Assembly: GCF_003013395.1 (NCBI RefSeq)
Contig: NZ_PXZM01000039.1
Coordinates: 62,001-126,000 of the forward strand
Direction: 5' to 3'
DNA: 64,000 bases
Source of the DNA: Brevibacillus fortis
GTDB taxonomy: Bacteria > Bacillota > Bacilli > Brevibacillales > Brevibacillaceae
Shown piece after piece: positions 8,702 to 16,412 of this stretch (position 1 is the first letter of the stretch; each line of letters begins with the position of its first letter). The notes under the pieces were generated by a model. It was not told where the DNA came from. It did no database searches and saw only the letters and a program-made list of their open reading frames with translations. A program made the translations under genes and the position numbers.

Positions 8702-9742
8702 ATGAGTGAAGCATATAAACAAGCTGGCGTAGACATTGATGCGGGCAACGAAGCCGTCGAACGCATGAAAAAGCATGTGAAGCGGACGTTCCGCCCGGAA
8801 GTTATGACTGATTTGGGCGGGTTCGGAGCGCTGTTTCGCCTGGATACCAAAAAATACGAGAAACCCATTCTTGTTTCCGGCACAGATGGGGTAGGAACCA
8901 AGCTGAAGCTGGCTTTTGCCATGGACAAACACGATACAATTGGCATCGATGCGGTCGCCATGTGCGTCAATGACGTTGTGGTTCAAGGGGCAGAGCCGCT
9001 CTTTTTCCTCGATTATCTGGCAGTAGACAAGGTCATTCCGGAAAAAATCGAAGCGATTGTCAAAGGGATCGCGGAAGGCTGCTCGCAGTCCGGCTGCTCG
9101 CTGATTGGCGGGGAGACTGCCGAGATGCCTGGCATGTACGCAGAAGGCGAATACGACATCGCAGGCTTTACCGTAGGTGTCGTGGACGAGAGCAAAATGA
9201 TTACGGGAGCGTCAGTGGCAGCAGGCGATGTACTGATCGGGCTGGCTTCTAGCGGCGTGCACAGCAACGGTTTCTCGCTTGTTCGCAAGGTGCTTTTGGC
9301 AGACAAGGGCATGTCCCTGCATGATCATGTAGACGTTTTGGGCAAAAAGCTCGGCGAAGAGCTGCTGACCCCAACCCGCATTTACGTGAAGCAAGTGTTA
9401 TCCGTTCTGGAATCACATGAAGTGAAGGCTCTGGCACACATCACTGGCGGTGGCTTTACTGAAAACATTCCGCGCGTGCTTCCAGAAGGAATGCAGGCTG
9501 TGATCAACGTTGGTTCCTGGCCGGTGCTGCCGATCTTTGAGCTGGTACAAGAAGCTGGTAACATCTCTTACCCGGATATGTACAAAACGTTCAACATGGG
9601 TATTGGCATGATGCTCGTCGTGAAGCCGGAAGACGCAGTGAGTGTTACGGAAAAGCTGCAAGAGTTGGGAGAACAGGCGTATTTGATCGGACATATGCAA
9701 GCGGGAGAGCGCAAAGTCGTATACAACGGGGTGGAATGGTGA
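8702..9742 (+). CDS. purM: AIR synthetase
   Basis: Phosphoribosylformylglycinamidine cyclo-ligase, closing the imidazole ring to make AIR with ATP. The 346 residues and the motifs LVSGTDGVGTKLKLAF and LIGGETAEMPGMY are typical of the PurM fold. The ATG at 8702 is chosen because AGGGGGAG lies seven bases upstream; the frame extends to a TTG at 8684 that overlaps this site. A 30-base gap separates it from purF, and it overlaps purN by seven bases. Confidence 0.96.
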   Translation: MSEAYKQAGVDIDAGNEAVERMKKHVKRTFRPEVMTDLGGFGALFRLDTKKYEKPILVSGTDGVGTKLKLAFAMDKHDTIGIDAVAMCVNDVVVQGAEPLFFLDYLAVDKVIPEKIEAIVKGIAEGCSQSGCSLIGGETAEMPGMYAEGEYDIAGFTVGVVDESKMITGASVAAGDVLIGLASSGVHSNGFSLVRKVLLADKGMSLHDHVDVLGKKLGEELLTPTRIYVKQVLSVLESHEVKALAHITGGGFTENIPRVLPEGMQAVINVGSWPVLPIFELVQEAGNISYPDMYKTFNMGIGMMLVVKPEDAVSVTEKLQELGEQAYLIGHMQAGERKVVYNGVEW

Positions 9743-10344
9743 GAAAGTTGGCCATTTTCGCCTCAGGCAGCGGCTCCAACTTTGAAGCGATCGTGCAGGC
9801 TGTACAGGACGGAAAGCTCGCAGGTGTAGAAGTTGCCTTGCTCGTGTGCGACAAGCCCGGTGCCAAGGTTTTGGATCGCGCAGAGCGTTTAGGGATCGAG
9901 ACCTTTGTTTTTCAACCGAAGGAGTATGCCGACAAGGCTGCTTTTGAGCAGGAAATAGTGGCGCAGCTCCAAAAACGCGATATATCGCTGGTTGTGCTGG
10001 CAGGCTACATGCGGTTGGTGGGCGAGACCCTTTTGTCATCCTACGAAGGAAAAATCATCAATCTGCATCCGTCGCTTTTGCCTGCGTTTCCAGGAAAAGA
10101 CGCCATTGGTCAGGCACTCGCTTACGGGGTAAAGATAACGGGGGTAACGGTACATCTGGTTGATGCTGGTCTGGATACAGGGCCGATCATTGCCCAGATA
10201 TCCGTAGCGGTACAAGAAGCAGATACGGCTGAAACTTTAGCGGCTCGCATCCATGCCGTGGAGCATGAGCTTTTGGTGAAGGTCATTGGCCTTTTGGTAG
10301 ACGAAAGAGTAAAGCTTGCGGGGCGGCTTGTCCAGCTGGCGTAA
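9736..10344 (+). CDS. purN: GAR transformylase (folate-dependent)
   Basis: Phosphoribosylglycinamide formyltransferase, which transfers formyl from 10-formyl-tetrahydrofolate to GAR. The catalytic trio of the family is present: N109 and H111 in NLHPSLLPAFPG, and D147 in VDAGLDTGP. The phosphate loop FASGSGSNFEAI is at 8-19. Translation starts at an ATG overlapping the purM stop, with GGGGTGGA upstream. This is the last gene of the first pur block; a strong terminator follows, unlike the Bacillus arrangement in which purH and purD come next. Confidence 0.96.
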   Translation: MVRKLAIFASGSGSNFEAIVQAVQDGKLAGVEVALLVCDKPGAKVLDRAERLGIETFVFQPKEYADKAAFEQEIVAQLQKRDISLVVLAGYMRLVGETLLSSYEGKIINLHPSLLPAFPGKDAIGQALAYGVKITGVTVHLVDAGLDTGPIIAQISVAVQEADTAETLAARIHAVEHELLVKVIGLLVDERVKLAGRLVQLA

Positions 10345-10358
10345 ATCGAGCGATAAAG

Positions 10359-10397
10359 AAAAAACCGACATCCTTTTATGATGTCGGTTTTTTGCCT
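10359..10397. terminator. Terminator after purN
   Basis: Perfect 14-base arms AAAAAACCGACATC (10359-10372) and GATGTCGGTTTTTT (10380-10393) with a 7-base loop. It ends the purC-purN transcript and, being symmetric, probably also the convergent transporter transcript. Confidence 0.9.
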
Positions 10398-10403
10398 TTC
10401 GTT

Positions 10404-11339
10404 TTAAAAATATCTCTTCCTCCAAAACAGAAGGGCTGTTACGGACGTAATGGTGGTGGACATAATCATAATGATCGTGAATGCGTGTGGATGATCCTGA
10501 AAAGGAAGCGCGACGTTCATACCGTAAAAGGTGCCGATCACCATAGGTAACGTGATGACAATGGTAATGGCGGTCAACAGCTTCACTACGCGATTCAGAT
10601 TGTTGGAGATGACAGATCCGAAGCCATTCATGATGTTCCCTAAAATGGCGGTATAGATCTCCGTCATTTTGATGGCCTGTTTCGTTTCAATTTTGACTTC
10701 TTCCAGCAGTGCCTTATCTTCCTCGTACATTTTCAAATAACTGCCGCTCCGAAGCAGGGAGATCAACAGACTGTTCGTCTCCAGGGACGTTGAAAAATAA
10801 ACGAGGCCTTTCTGTAATTCAAGCAAGGTGAGCAGTTCATTGTTTTTGGTAGATTGTCGCAACGATTTTTCCAGCGTTTCTGTCTGCTTGTTGATTTTTT
10901 TCAAGTAATGTAAATAATCATGCGACGTATTCGATAAAATTTGCAGGACGAACCGGTTACTCATATGCGTGTGAAAGTTTTTCACTTTCCCTTGGACGAA
11001 CTCATTCATGACAGCCGTTTCTACCAGACAAACGGTTAAGATATAATCTTCCATCACCATGATTCCCAGTGGAACCGTCGTATAGTTGTCCTTCGTCCCT
11101 TCCTTCGTGGAGATCGGGATGTCCACGTAAAGCATCACGCGGTTTCCGTCCTTGTCGATTCGCCCTATTTCTTCGTCATCCAGGGCGTCCTGCAAAAAAT
11201 CAAGGTCAATCGCCAACTCCCTGACGACTTGTTGCTTTTCTTGCTCAGAAGGATCGGTCAGATGGATCCAGCAGCCTTTTTCAAATTGATCTAGTACTTC
11301 TATTTTTCCCATGGCATTCGTTTTGTAAATGTTCAACAT
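10404..11339 (-). CDS. CorA-family Mg2+ transporter
   Basis: Predicted pentameric divalent-cation channel of the CorA/MIT family. The signature YGMN is at 272-275, at the end of the first of two C-terminal membrane helices (about 252-271 and 286-305), and the chain ends with the usual basic RKRYF. The N-terminal two thirds is the soluble domain with long helices. The frame is open up to 11513, but I choose the ATG at 11339 (311 residues) because AAAGGATGAG precedes it and because an M-box riboswitch and terminator lie just upstream. This leader makes Mg2+ the likely substrate and signal. Confidence 0.9.
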   Translation of the reverse strand: MLNIYKTNAMGKIEVLDQFEKGCWIHLTDPSEQEKQQVVRELAIDLDFLQDALDDEEIGRIDKDGNRVMLYVDIPISTKEGTKDNYTTVPLGIMVMEDYILTVCLVETAVMNEFVQGKVKNFHTHMSNRFVLQILSNTSHDYLHYLKKINKQTETLEKSLRQSTKNNELLTLLELQKGLVYFSTSLETNSLLISLLRSGSYLKMYEEDKALLEEVKIETKQAIKMTEIYTAILGNIMNGFGSVISNNLNRVVKLLTAITIVITLPMVIGTFYGMNVALPFQDHPHAFTIIMIMSTTITSVTALLFWRKRYF

Positions 11340-11569
11340 GGTTTTCTCATCCTTTCGCATATAAAGGATCGGAGGAATACGACCATGTTGCGCAAGCATG
11401 CCTACATAAACATACTTAGATACACTCGTCCCATAAAAAAGGAGAATGTCAAATAAGGTATGGGGAACATGCAGCAGCGCCACAAGGCCGGAAAATCCTC
11501 CGTACACAATCATGATTGCAGTTATTCATTCGGCAACTTGGACTACTGTCCATAAAAACGTTCCCCCCT

Positions 11570-11607
11570 TTCGAAATAAAAGACCCTCTAGCGGGAATCT
11601 AGAGGGT
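11570..11607 (-). terminator. Expression-platform terminator of the M-box riboswitch
   Basis: Arms CTAGAGGGT (11599-11607) and ACCCTCTAG (11583-11591) in plus-strand terms, followed on the minus strand by TCTTTTATTTC. It sits between the riboswitch aptamer and the transporter gene, as expected for Mg2+-triggered transcription termination. Confidence 0.85.
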
Positions 11608-11640
11608 TAGAAAAGTGCACAAAATAACACCACTTTTTCT

Positions 11641-11800
11641 CCCCCTATCAGAGCTTTGACACTATACAACGTAAAGGAAACATTCCTTAGCCACCTTAAG
11701 AAAAGCCTTAGTTCGGCAGTTCCTGTTCTACCCATTGGCATCTTTCGATATTTCCGGGCAGTGGCCTATGTTTGTATAGGAGCCTCACCTAACGAGGATG
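11641..11800 (-). ncRNA. M-box (ykoK-type) magnesium riboswitch
   Basis: Read on the minus strand, the leader carries the conserved M-box blocks in order: TCGTTAGGTGAGGCTCCTAT, then CACTGCCCGGAAATATCGAA, GATGCCAATGGGT, a variable arm, and near the 3' end GTGTCAAAGCTCTGAT. These match the Mg2+-sensing M-box family known upstream of mgtE and corA-like genes. A terminator follows before the transporter start. High Mg2+ would favour the terminator and turn the transporter off. A candidate promoter, TTGACA (11840-11845) with a 17-base spacer and a weak TACGAA (11817-11822), lies just upstream. Confidence 0.93.
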
Positions 11801-11917
11801 AATGATTGACTTTGTCTTCGTATTCCTTTCACCAGTATTTGTCAATCATGTTTTCTCGTCCTACATGCATGTTATTCATGTTCTCTCATACGGTGTCGGC
11901 TTCTAACTGTGATCGAC

Positions 11918-14047
11918 TCACCCTATTTTTGCTGCGTTGTTTGCTAACAACCATTCACATTCCGTTGCCGAAATGGGTTTGCTGAAATAATAGCCTTGAA
12001 AAGTGCTGCAGCCAAGCGAGCGTAAAAATTCCAGCTGCGCTTCTGTCTCTACGCCCTCAGCTACTAGAGAAAGGCTCAAGCTATGCGCCATGGCAGCAAT
12101 CGCAGACACGATGGAAGTATTCGATGTGTTGGTGGACATGTTACGCATGAAAGACTGATCTATTTTCAAAGAGTTGATGGGGAGTGACTGCAAGCAGCTT
12201 AAGGAGCTATAGCCAGTCCCGAAATCATCGATGGAAATATGAATCCCCATGTCTTGAAGTGCCTGAAGACGCGGGATGACTGTATCGAGTCGATGCATGG
12301 CAATACTCTCGGTAATTTCAAGTTCAAGGTAAGCAGGGGAAAGCCCTGTCTTCTGCAACGTTTGCTGGACCATTGTCACCAGATGCTTGTCTTGCAACTG
12401 GCGCATGGACAAGTTTACGGCGAGACGTACAGGTGGCAAGCCTTGTTGCTGCCACTCCATGCATTGTTGGCAGGCTTTTTCCAGTACCCATTGACCAATT
12501 GGGTTGATCAAGCCTGTCTCCTCGGCTAGGGGAATGAAATCAAGAGGGGACACGATTCCGTATACAGGATGCTGCCAACGAATCAAGGCTTCCAGGCCGA
12601 CAATCTTTTCATGATCGTACTGCGGCTGGTAATGCAGCTGAAACTCGTTGTTATCCAATGCTGTTCGAAGACCGGCTTCCAGCATCATTTTTTTGGCGAG
12701 AGCGATATTCATTTCGGGGAAAAAAAACTGAAAGTTGTTTCGACCGTGTTCTTTGGCTTGGTACATCGCTGTATCTGCATTTTTTATCAAGGTCTCAGCG
12801 TCTGTCCCATCTTGAGGGAAGAGACTGATGCCCATACTGGTAGTAACAACAAAACTTTGGTTGCCCAAAAAGATCGGAAAGATGAGCTTTTGCATGAGTT
12901 TTTCAGCAAAATGCATCGCTTCCTCGTGAGCCATTCCTGGAAGGATGATCGTAAATTCGTCCCCGCCTAGACGGCAAACGGTATCATGAGGACCGACGCT
13001 GTCCCGCAAACGGTTGGCAATTTGCGTAAGCAGACTATCCCCGGTGGAATGGCCGAGTGTATCGTTAATGTATTTGAAGCGATCCAGATCCAGAAACAGG
13101 ATCGCTAGCGGCTGTGCTTGGACAGAGGCATGGACGAGCGAATCTTCCAGCTTGCTTTGGAATAAGGAGCGATTGGGCAATCCCGTCAGCGTATCATGGT
13201 AGGCAAGGTAGTGAATCACTCTCTCGGTTTCTTTGCGCTTGGTAATATCTTTGGCAATGACAAAATAACCGACATTAGTCTCGTTTACGACGATAGGGAT
13301 GACGGTGGCGTTGAGCTCAATTCGCGCTCCATTTTTATGAAACACAGAAAGATCGTAATTATCGGATGCGCCTTTTTGTGCATGACGTGATAGCGAGAGG
13401 ACGCGCTTGACGCCTTCTCTGTCCATCAACTGTTGAAAGGACTGGTTGCGAAGATCGATCAGGCTGTAGCCTGTCACGACTTCAAACGCCGGATTCAGAT
13501 TCAAAAACCTGCCTGCCAGATCAAGCCAGCACACGAGGTCCGGGTTGTGCTCAAACAGTGATTTGTAGCGCTGTTCGCTAACCTCCAGCCGTTGCTCAGC
13601 CCATTTGCGCTCCGTAATATCGTGTGTGACGATCAGGGCACCAACGGGCTCGCCAGATGATTGGGTGAGGAGCTTCCCGTTGGCTACGAGAATCGATACG
13701 GCTTTTCCACTCGGCTGTGTCCATATTTCCTGGCCATTGACGATTTCCCCGCGTAATACTCGAACAGACGGCAACTCCCCAAAAGCTACAGGAGTAATGC
13801 CGTCTGGATGATAAAAGGTAGAAGAGCCGTATGTTTGCTCGTGCATATTTATCGATTCGGACATGCCGAATTGTTTGGCAGCTTTGTTGAAAAAAAGGAC
13901 ATGGCCGTCAAGCCCGTAAACGGTCACCCCTGCTTCCATATGCTCCAAGATCGGTTGTAAAAGAGTTTCATGAAGGGTAGAGGACGACAAAGCACCCAAA
14001 GAACCGTCAACAGGCGGAGAAAACAGAGAATTTCGAATAAAGTTCAT
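11918..14047 (-). CDS. PAS-PAS-GGDEF-EAL cyclic-di-GMP enzyme
   Basis: Predicted dual-domain cyclic-di-GMP regulator. From the ATG at 14047 (709 residues): PAS domain at about 25-150, second PAS at about 155-270, GGDEF about 275-440, EAL about 455-705. The diguanylate cyclase motif is intact (RLGGDEFTI, GGDEF at 361-365). The usual RxxD inhibitory site before it is lost (GPHD). The phosphodiesterase motifs are intact: EALIRW at 486-491, DDFGTGYSS, EGVET and QGYYFSKP. No membrane segment is seen. I prefer this start over the ATG at 14083, which has no ribosome site and lies at the expected transcription start of the promoter found upstream. Confidence 0.93.
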   Translation of the reverse strand: MNFIRNSLFSPPVDGSLGALSSSTLHETLLQPILEHMEAGVTVYGLDGHVLFFNKAAKQFGMSESINMHEQTYGSSTFYHPDGITPVAFGELPSVRVLRGEIVNGQEIWTQPSGKAVSILVANGKLLTQSSGEPVGALIVTHDITERKWAEQRLEVSEQRYKSLFEHNPDLVCWLDLAGRFLNLNPAFEVVTGYSLIDLRNQSFQQLMDREGVKRVLSLSRHAQKGASDNYDLSVFHKNGARIELNATVIPIVVNETNVGYFVIAKDITKRKETERVIHYLAYHDTLTGLPNRSLFQSKLEDSLVHASVQAQPLAILFLDLDRFKYINDTLGHSTGDSLLTQIANRLRDSVGPHDTVCRLGGDEFTIILPGMAHEEAMHFAEKLMQKLIFPIFLGNQSFVVTTSMGISLFPQDGTDAETLIKNADTAMYQAKEHGRNNFQFFFPEMNIALAKKMMLEAGLRTALDNNEFQLHYQPQYDHEKIVGLEALIRWQHPVYGIVSPLDFIPLAEETGLINPIGQWVLEKACQQCMEWQQQGLPPVRLAVNLSMRQLQDKHLVTMVQQTLQKTGLSPAYLELEITESIAMHRLDTVIPRLQALQDMGIHISIDDFGTGYSSLSCLQSLPINSLKIDQSFMRNMSTNTSNTSIVSAIAAMAHSLSLSLVAEGVETEAQLEFLRSLGCSTFQGYYFSKPISATECEWLLANNAAKIG

Positions 14048-14085
14048 GGGGGCCCCCGGACTGTTGGATTTTGTTGGTATCATTC

Positions 14086-14114
14086 ATGTTAATGAAAGTG
14101 AAAATCATTGTCAA
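14086..14114 (-). promoter_or_regulatory. Promoter with candidate Fur box
   Basis: On the minus strand, TTGACA (plus 14109-14114), a 17-base spacer and TAACAT (plus 14086-14091) form a good sigma-A promoter for the GGDEF-EAL gene. TGAAAATCATTGTCA (plus 14099-14113) overlaps the -35 side and matches the 7-1-7 Fur consensus TGATAATNATTATCA at 12 of 14 fixed positions. Iron-dependent repression is inferred. Confidence 0.6.
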
Positions 14115-14152
14115 TATTTGGGCAGCTTTCCATCCTCCGCGAATCGTGACAA

Positions 14153-14180
14153 ACCAAATCGGTTCTCGTGACATACAGTA
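14153..14180 (+). promoter_or_regulatory. Candidate sigma-K promoter
   Basis: CATACAGTA (14172-14180) matches the sigma-K -10 consensus CATANNNTA fully, with AC at 14153-14154 seventeen bases upstream as a -35 element. It fits a late mother-cell sporulation gene, which is what follows. Confidence 0.5.
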
Positions 14181-14214
14181 AGAGAGGGATATTCCCACAA
14201 AGGGAGGGGCCGAC

Positions 14215-14601
14215 TTGAGCGAAGATTTTGTTTCGAACTTGCTCGATAAGCTAAGCCAAAAAACAGGGCGGCAATGGACGCTTAACGATATTATGAAACT
14301 CGCGGAAAAAATGCCGAAGGGCGGAGCCAACGTAGATGCGCTGCTCGATGAGCTGGGAAACATGGGATTCGAAGTGCCAGAGGAGACGAAAGAGCGCGTC
14401 AGGGATCGCGTAAAGGACGGCAATTCCATCTCCATGGAAGAGTTAGGGAACTTAATGCCCAAAGAAGTAAAGGCGAGAAGCCGCAAGTCGAAGAAGCCGA
14501 TCAAGCCAATCAAGCCAATCAGGGCGACTGCCAAAAGCAAACCAGTCGCGCTGTCGAATCGCATCAAAAAGCTATCAGGAAAAGGCAAGAAAAAACGATA
14601 A
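14215..14601 (+). CDS. SpoVIF-like sporulation protein with basic tail
   Basis: Residues 1-85 resemble stage VI sporulation protein F by pattern: LLDKLSQKTG, then NDIMKLAEKMPKGG, then an L..L...GF.VPEET segment and ISMEELGNLM, with the spacing of that family. After residue 85 comes a strongly basic, Lys/Arg/Pro-rich extension (KPIKPIKPI repeats, ending GKGKKKR) that makes it longer than the Bacillus protein (about 87 residues); it could bind nucleic acid or acidic spore polymers. The TTG start follows AGGGAGGGG. A sigma-K-type promoter upstream supports a late sporulation role. The family call is by eye. Confidence 0.65.
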   Translation: MSEDFVSNLLDKLSQKTGRQWTLNDIMKLAEKMPKGGANVDALLDELGNMGFEVPEETKERVRDRVKDGNSISMEELGNLMPKEVKARSRKSKKPIKPIKPIRATAKSKPVALSNRIKKLSGKGKKKR

Positions 14602-14627
14602 TTTCATCAAAGGAAATGTAGGTGTAT

Positions 14628-14672
14628 GCAGTCGCGAGTGCCGAACAGGCATGGGCGGCTGCGTTTGTTTTC
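14628..14672 (+). terminator. Terminator after the SpoVIF-like gene
   Basis: Arms GCAGTCGC (14628-14635) and GCGGCTGC (14655-14662) with an inner GTGCC/GGCAT pairing, followed by GTTTGTTTTCC. It isolates the purH promoter from upstream transcription. Confidence 0.7.
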
Positions 14673-14684
14673 CTGACGAAGCTA

Positions 14685-14735
14685 TTGATAAAAACGTACA
14701 ATTATTTTATAATATGTAAGTATTGTTCGTGTTTT
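14685..14735 (+). promoter_or_regulatory. purH promoter with PurBox pair
   Basis: TTGATA (14685-14690), 17 bases, TATAAT (14708-14713): an almost ideal sigma-A promoter. A degenerate box with core CGTAC (14695-14699) lies behind the -35, and a strong inverted box TATTGTTCGTGTTTT (14721-14735, core GTTCG at 14725-14729) behind the -10. The cores are 25 bases apart, exactly as at purC, so PurR control of a separate purH-purD unit is well supported. Confidence 0.85.
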
Positions 14736-14782
14736 GGTCAATAGTTTCTCATGTTTTCACTAAAAGTCAGGAGGTTCTATCC

Positions 14783-16333
14783 GTGAGTGTGAAAAAAGCG
14801 TTGATCAGCGTTTCTGACAAGACAGGATTGATTCCGTTTGCCCGTCGATTGGTAGCCGCCGGGGTACAGATCATCTCTACCGGGGGTACGGCTTCTCTCT
14901 TAAAAGCAGAAGGAGTTCCCGTCATTGGCATTTCTGAAGTGACTGGATTTCCAGAAATTTTGGACGGTCGCGTCAAAACGTTGCATCCCAATATCCACAG
15001 CGGCCTCTTGGCTGTAAGGGACAGTGAAGCGCATGTGCAGCAACTAAAAGACCTTGGGATTGAAACCATTGATCTGGTTGTCGTAAACCTTTATCCTTTC
15101 AAGGGAACGATAGCGAAGCCAGACGTGACATATGAAGATGCCATTGAGAATATTGATATTGGTGGACCAACGATGCTGCGTTCTGCTGCGAAAAATCACG
15201 CGTTCGTCAGTGTAGTGGTCGATGCAGCCGATTATGAAAAAGTAGCAGAAGAAATTGAAGCAAATGGCGATACTACGCTAGAAACCCGCCGCAAGCTGGC
15301 TGCAAAAGTGTTCCGTCATACTGCTGCCTATGATGCTTTAATCTCTCGCTATTTGAGTGAGCAGGTGGGCGAGCTGTTGCCAGAGAGCTACACGGTGACT
15401 TACGAGAAAGCACAGGATTTACGCTATGGAGAAAATCCACATCAACGTGCAGCATTTTACCGTGAGCCGTTATCGGATCAGTTGAGCATCGGGAATGCTA
15501 CTCAACTGCAAGGAAAAGAGCTTTCCTATAACAATATCAATGACGCAGATGCAGCGTTGGCAATTGTACGTGAATTCGCTGAACCTGCAGTCGTTGCGAT
15601 CAAGCACTCCAATCCTTGTGGAGTAGGGATCGGCACTGATATTCGCGCCGCTTACCAAAAAGCGTACGAAGCAGACCCTGTCTCTATTTTCGGTGGTATC
15701 GTGGCAGCGAACCGCTCGATCGACCGTGATACTGCACTCGCGATGAAAGAGATTTTCTTGGAGATTATCATTGCCCCTGACTTCACCGAAGAGGCGTTGG
15801 CTGTCCTGGCTGAGAAAAAGAACCTGCGTCTCTTGCGTATTCCTGCACTGAATGAACCAGCCAAAAAAGTGGACAATCTGTTCCGCGTGGCTCCTGTTGC
15901 AGGCGGGGCGCTCATTCAAGACTTCGACTACAAGCAGCTGGAAGAAAGCGAGATTCAAGTGGTCACAGACCGTAAGCCTTCGGAAGAGGAACTGGCACAG
16001 CTGAAATTCGCCTGGAAGGTCGTCAAGCACGTGAAATCGAATGCGATTCTCTTGGCAAAAGACAATATGACTATCGGCGTGGGTGCAGGTCAGATGAACC
16101 GCGTTGGGGCAGCGAAAATCGCCATCGAGCAGGCAGGTGCATTGGCAAGTGGCGCAGTAATGGCCTCGGATGCGTTTTTCCCGATGGGAGATACCGTGGA
16201 AGCAGCAGCCAAAGCAGGGATTACCGCTATCATCCAGCCAGGTGGCTCCATTCGCGACCAAGAATCGATTGATGCTTGTAACCGAGCGGGCATTACGATG
16301 ATCTTTACCGGCACTCGTCATTTCAAACACTAG
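14783..16333 (+). CDS. purH: Bifunctional AICAR transformylase/IMP cyclohydrolase
   Basis: Carries out the last two steps to IMP. The N-terminal MGS-like cyclohydrolase domain (about 1-195, with STGGTASLLK and FPEILDGRVKTLHP) precedes the transformylase domain, which has the catalytic KHSNPCGVG segment. The GTG at 14783 gives 516 residues and follows CAGGAGGT; the frame continues 20 codons further up, but through the promoter. It is not linked to purN: a terminator, three foreign genes and its own promoter separate them. purD follows after 79 bases. Confidence 0.96.
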   Translation: MSVKKALISVSDKTGLIPFARRLVAAGVQIISTGGTASLLKAEGVPVIGISEVTGFPEILDGRVKTLHPNIHSGLLAVRDSEAHVQQLKDLGIETIDLVVVNLYPFKGTIAKPDVTYEDAIENIDIGGPTMLRSAAKNHAFVSVVVDAADYEKVAEEIEANGDTTLETRRKLAAKVFRHTAAYDALISRYLSEQVGELLPESYTVTYEKAQDLRYGENPHQRAAFYREPLSDQLSIGNATQLQGKELSYNNINDADAALAIVREFAEPAVVAIKHSNPCGVGIGTDIRAAYQKAYEADPVSIFGGIVAANRSIDRDTALAMKEIFLEIIIAPDFTEEALAVLAEKKNLRLLRIPALNEPAKKVDNLFRVAPVAGGALIQDFDYKQLEESEIQVVTDRKPSEEELAQLKFAWKVVKHVKSNAILLAKDNMTIGVGAGQMNRVGAAKIAIEQAGALASGAVMASDAFFPMGDTVEAAAKAGITAIIQPGGSIRDQESIDACNRAGITMIFTGTRHFKH

Positions 16334-16350
16334 GAGAGGTTATTCAAAGT

Positions 16351-16365
16351 AACGTTCGCCTTTTT
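16351..16365 (-). promoter_or_regulatory. PurBox-like sequence between purH and purD
   Basis: The minus strand reads AAAGGCGAACGTTACTT, close to the strong purC box. Its core GTTCG (16354-16358) faces CAAAC (16324-16328, one change from CGAAC) across 25 bases, the same spacing as in the two pur promoters. No clear promoter is seen here, so the role is open. Confidence 0.35.
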
Positions 16366-16412
16366 TAACACGTACTAAAGAGTGGATCACCTCTCACACA
16401 GGAGGAAATACG

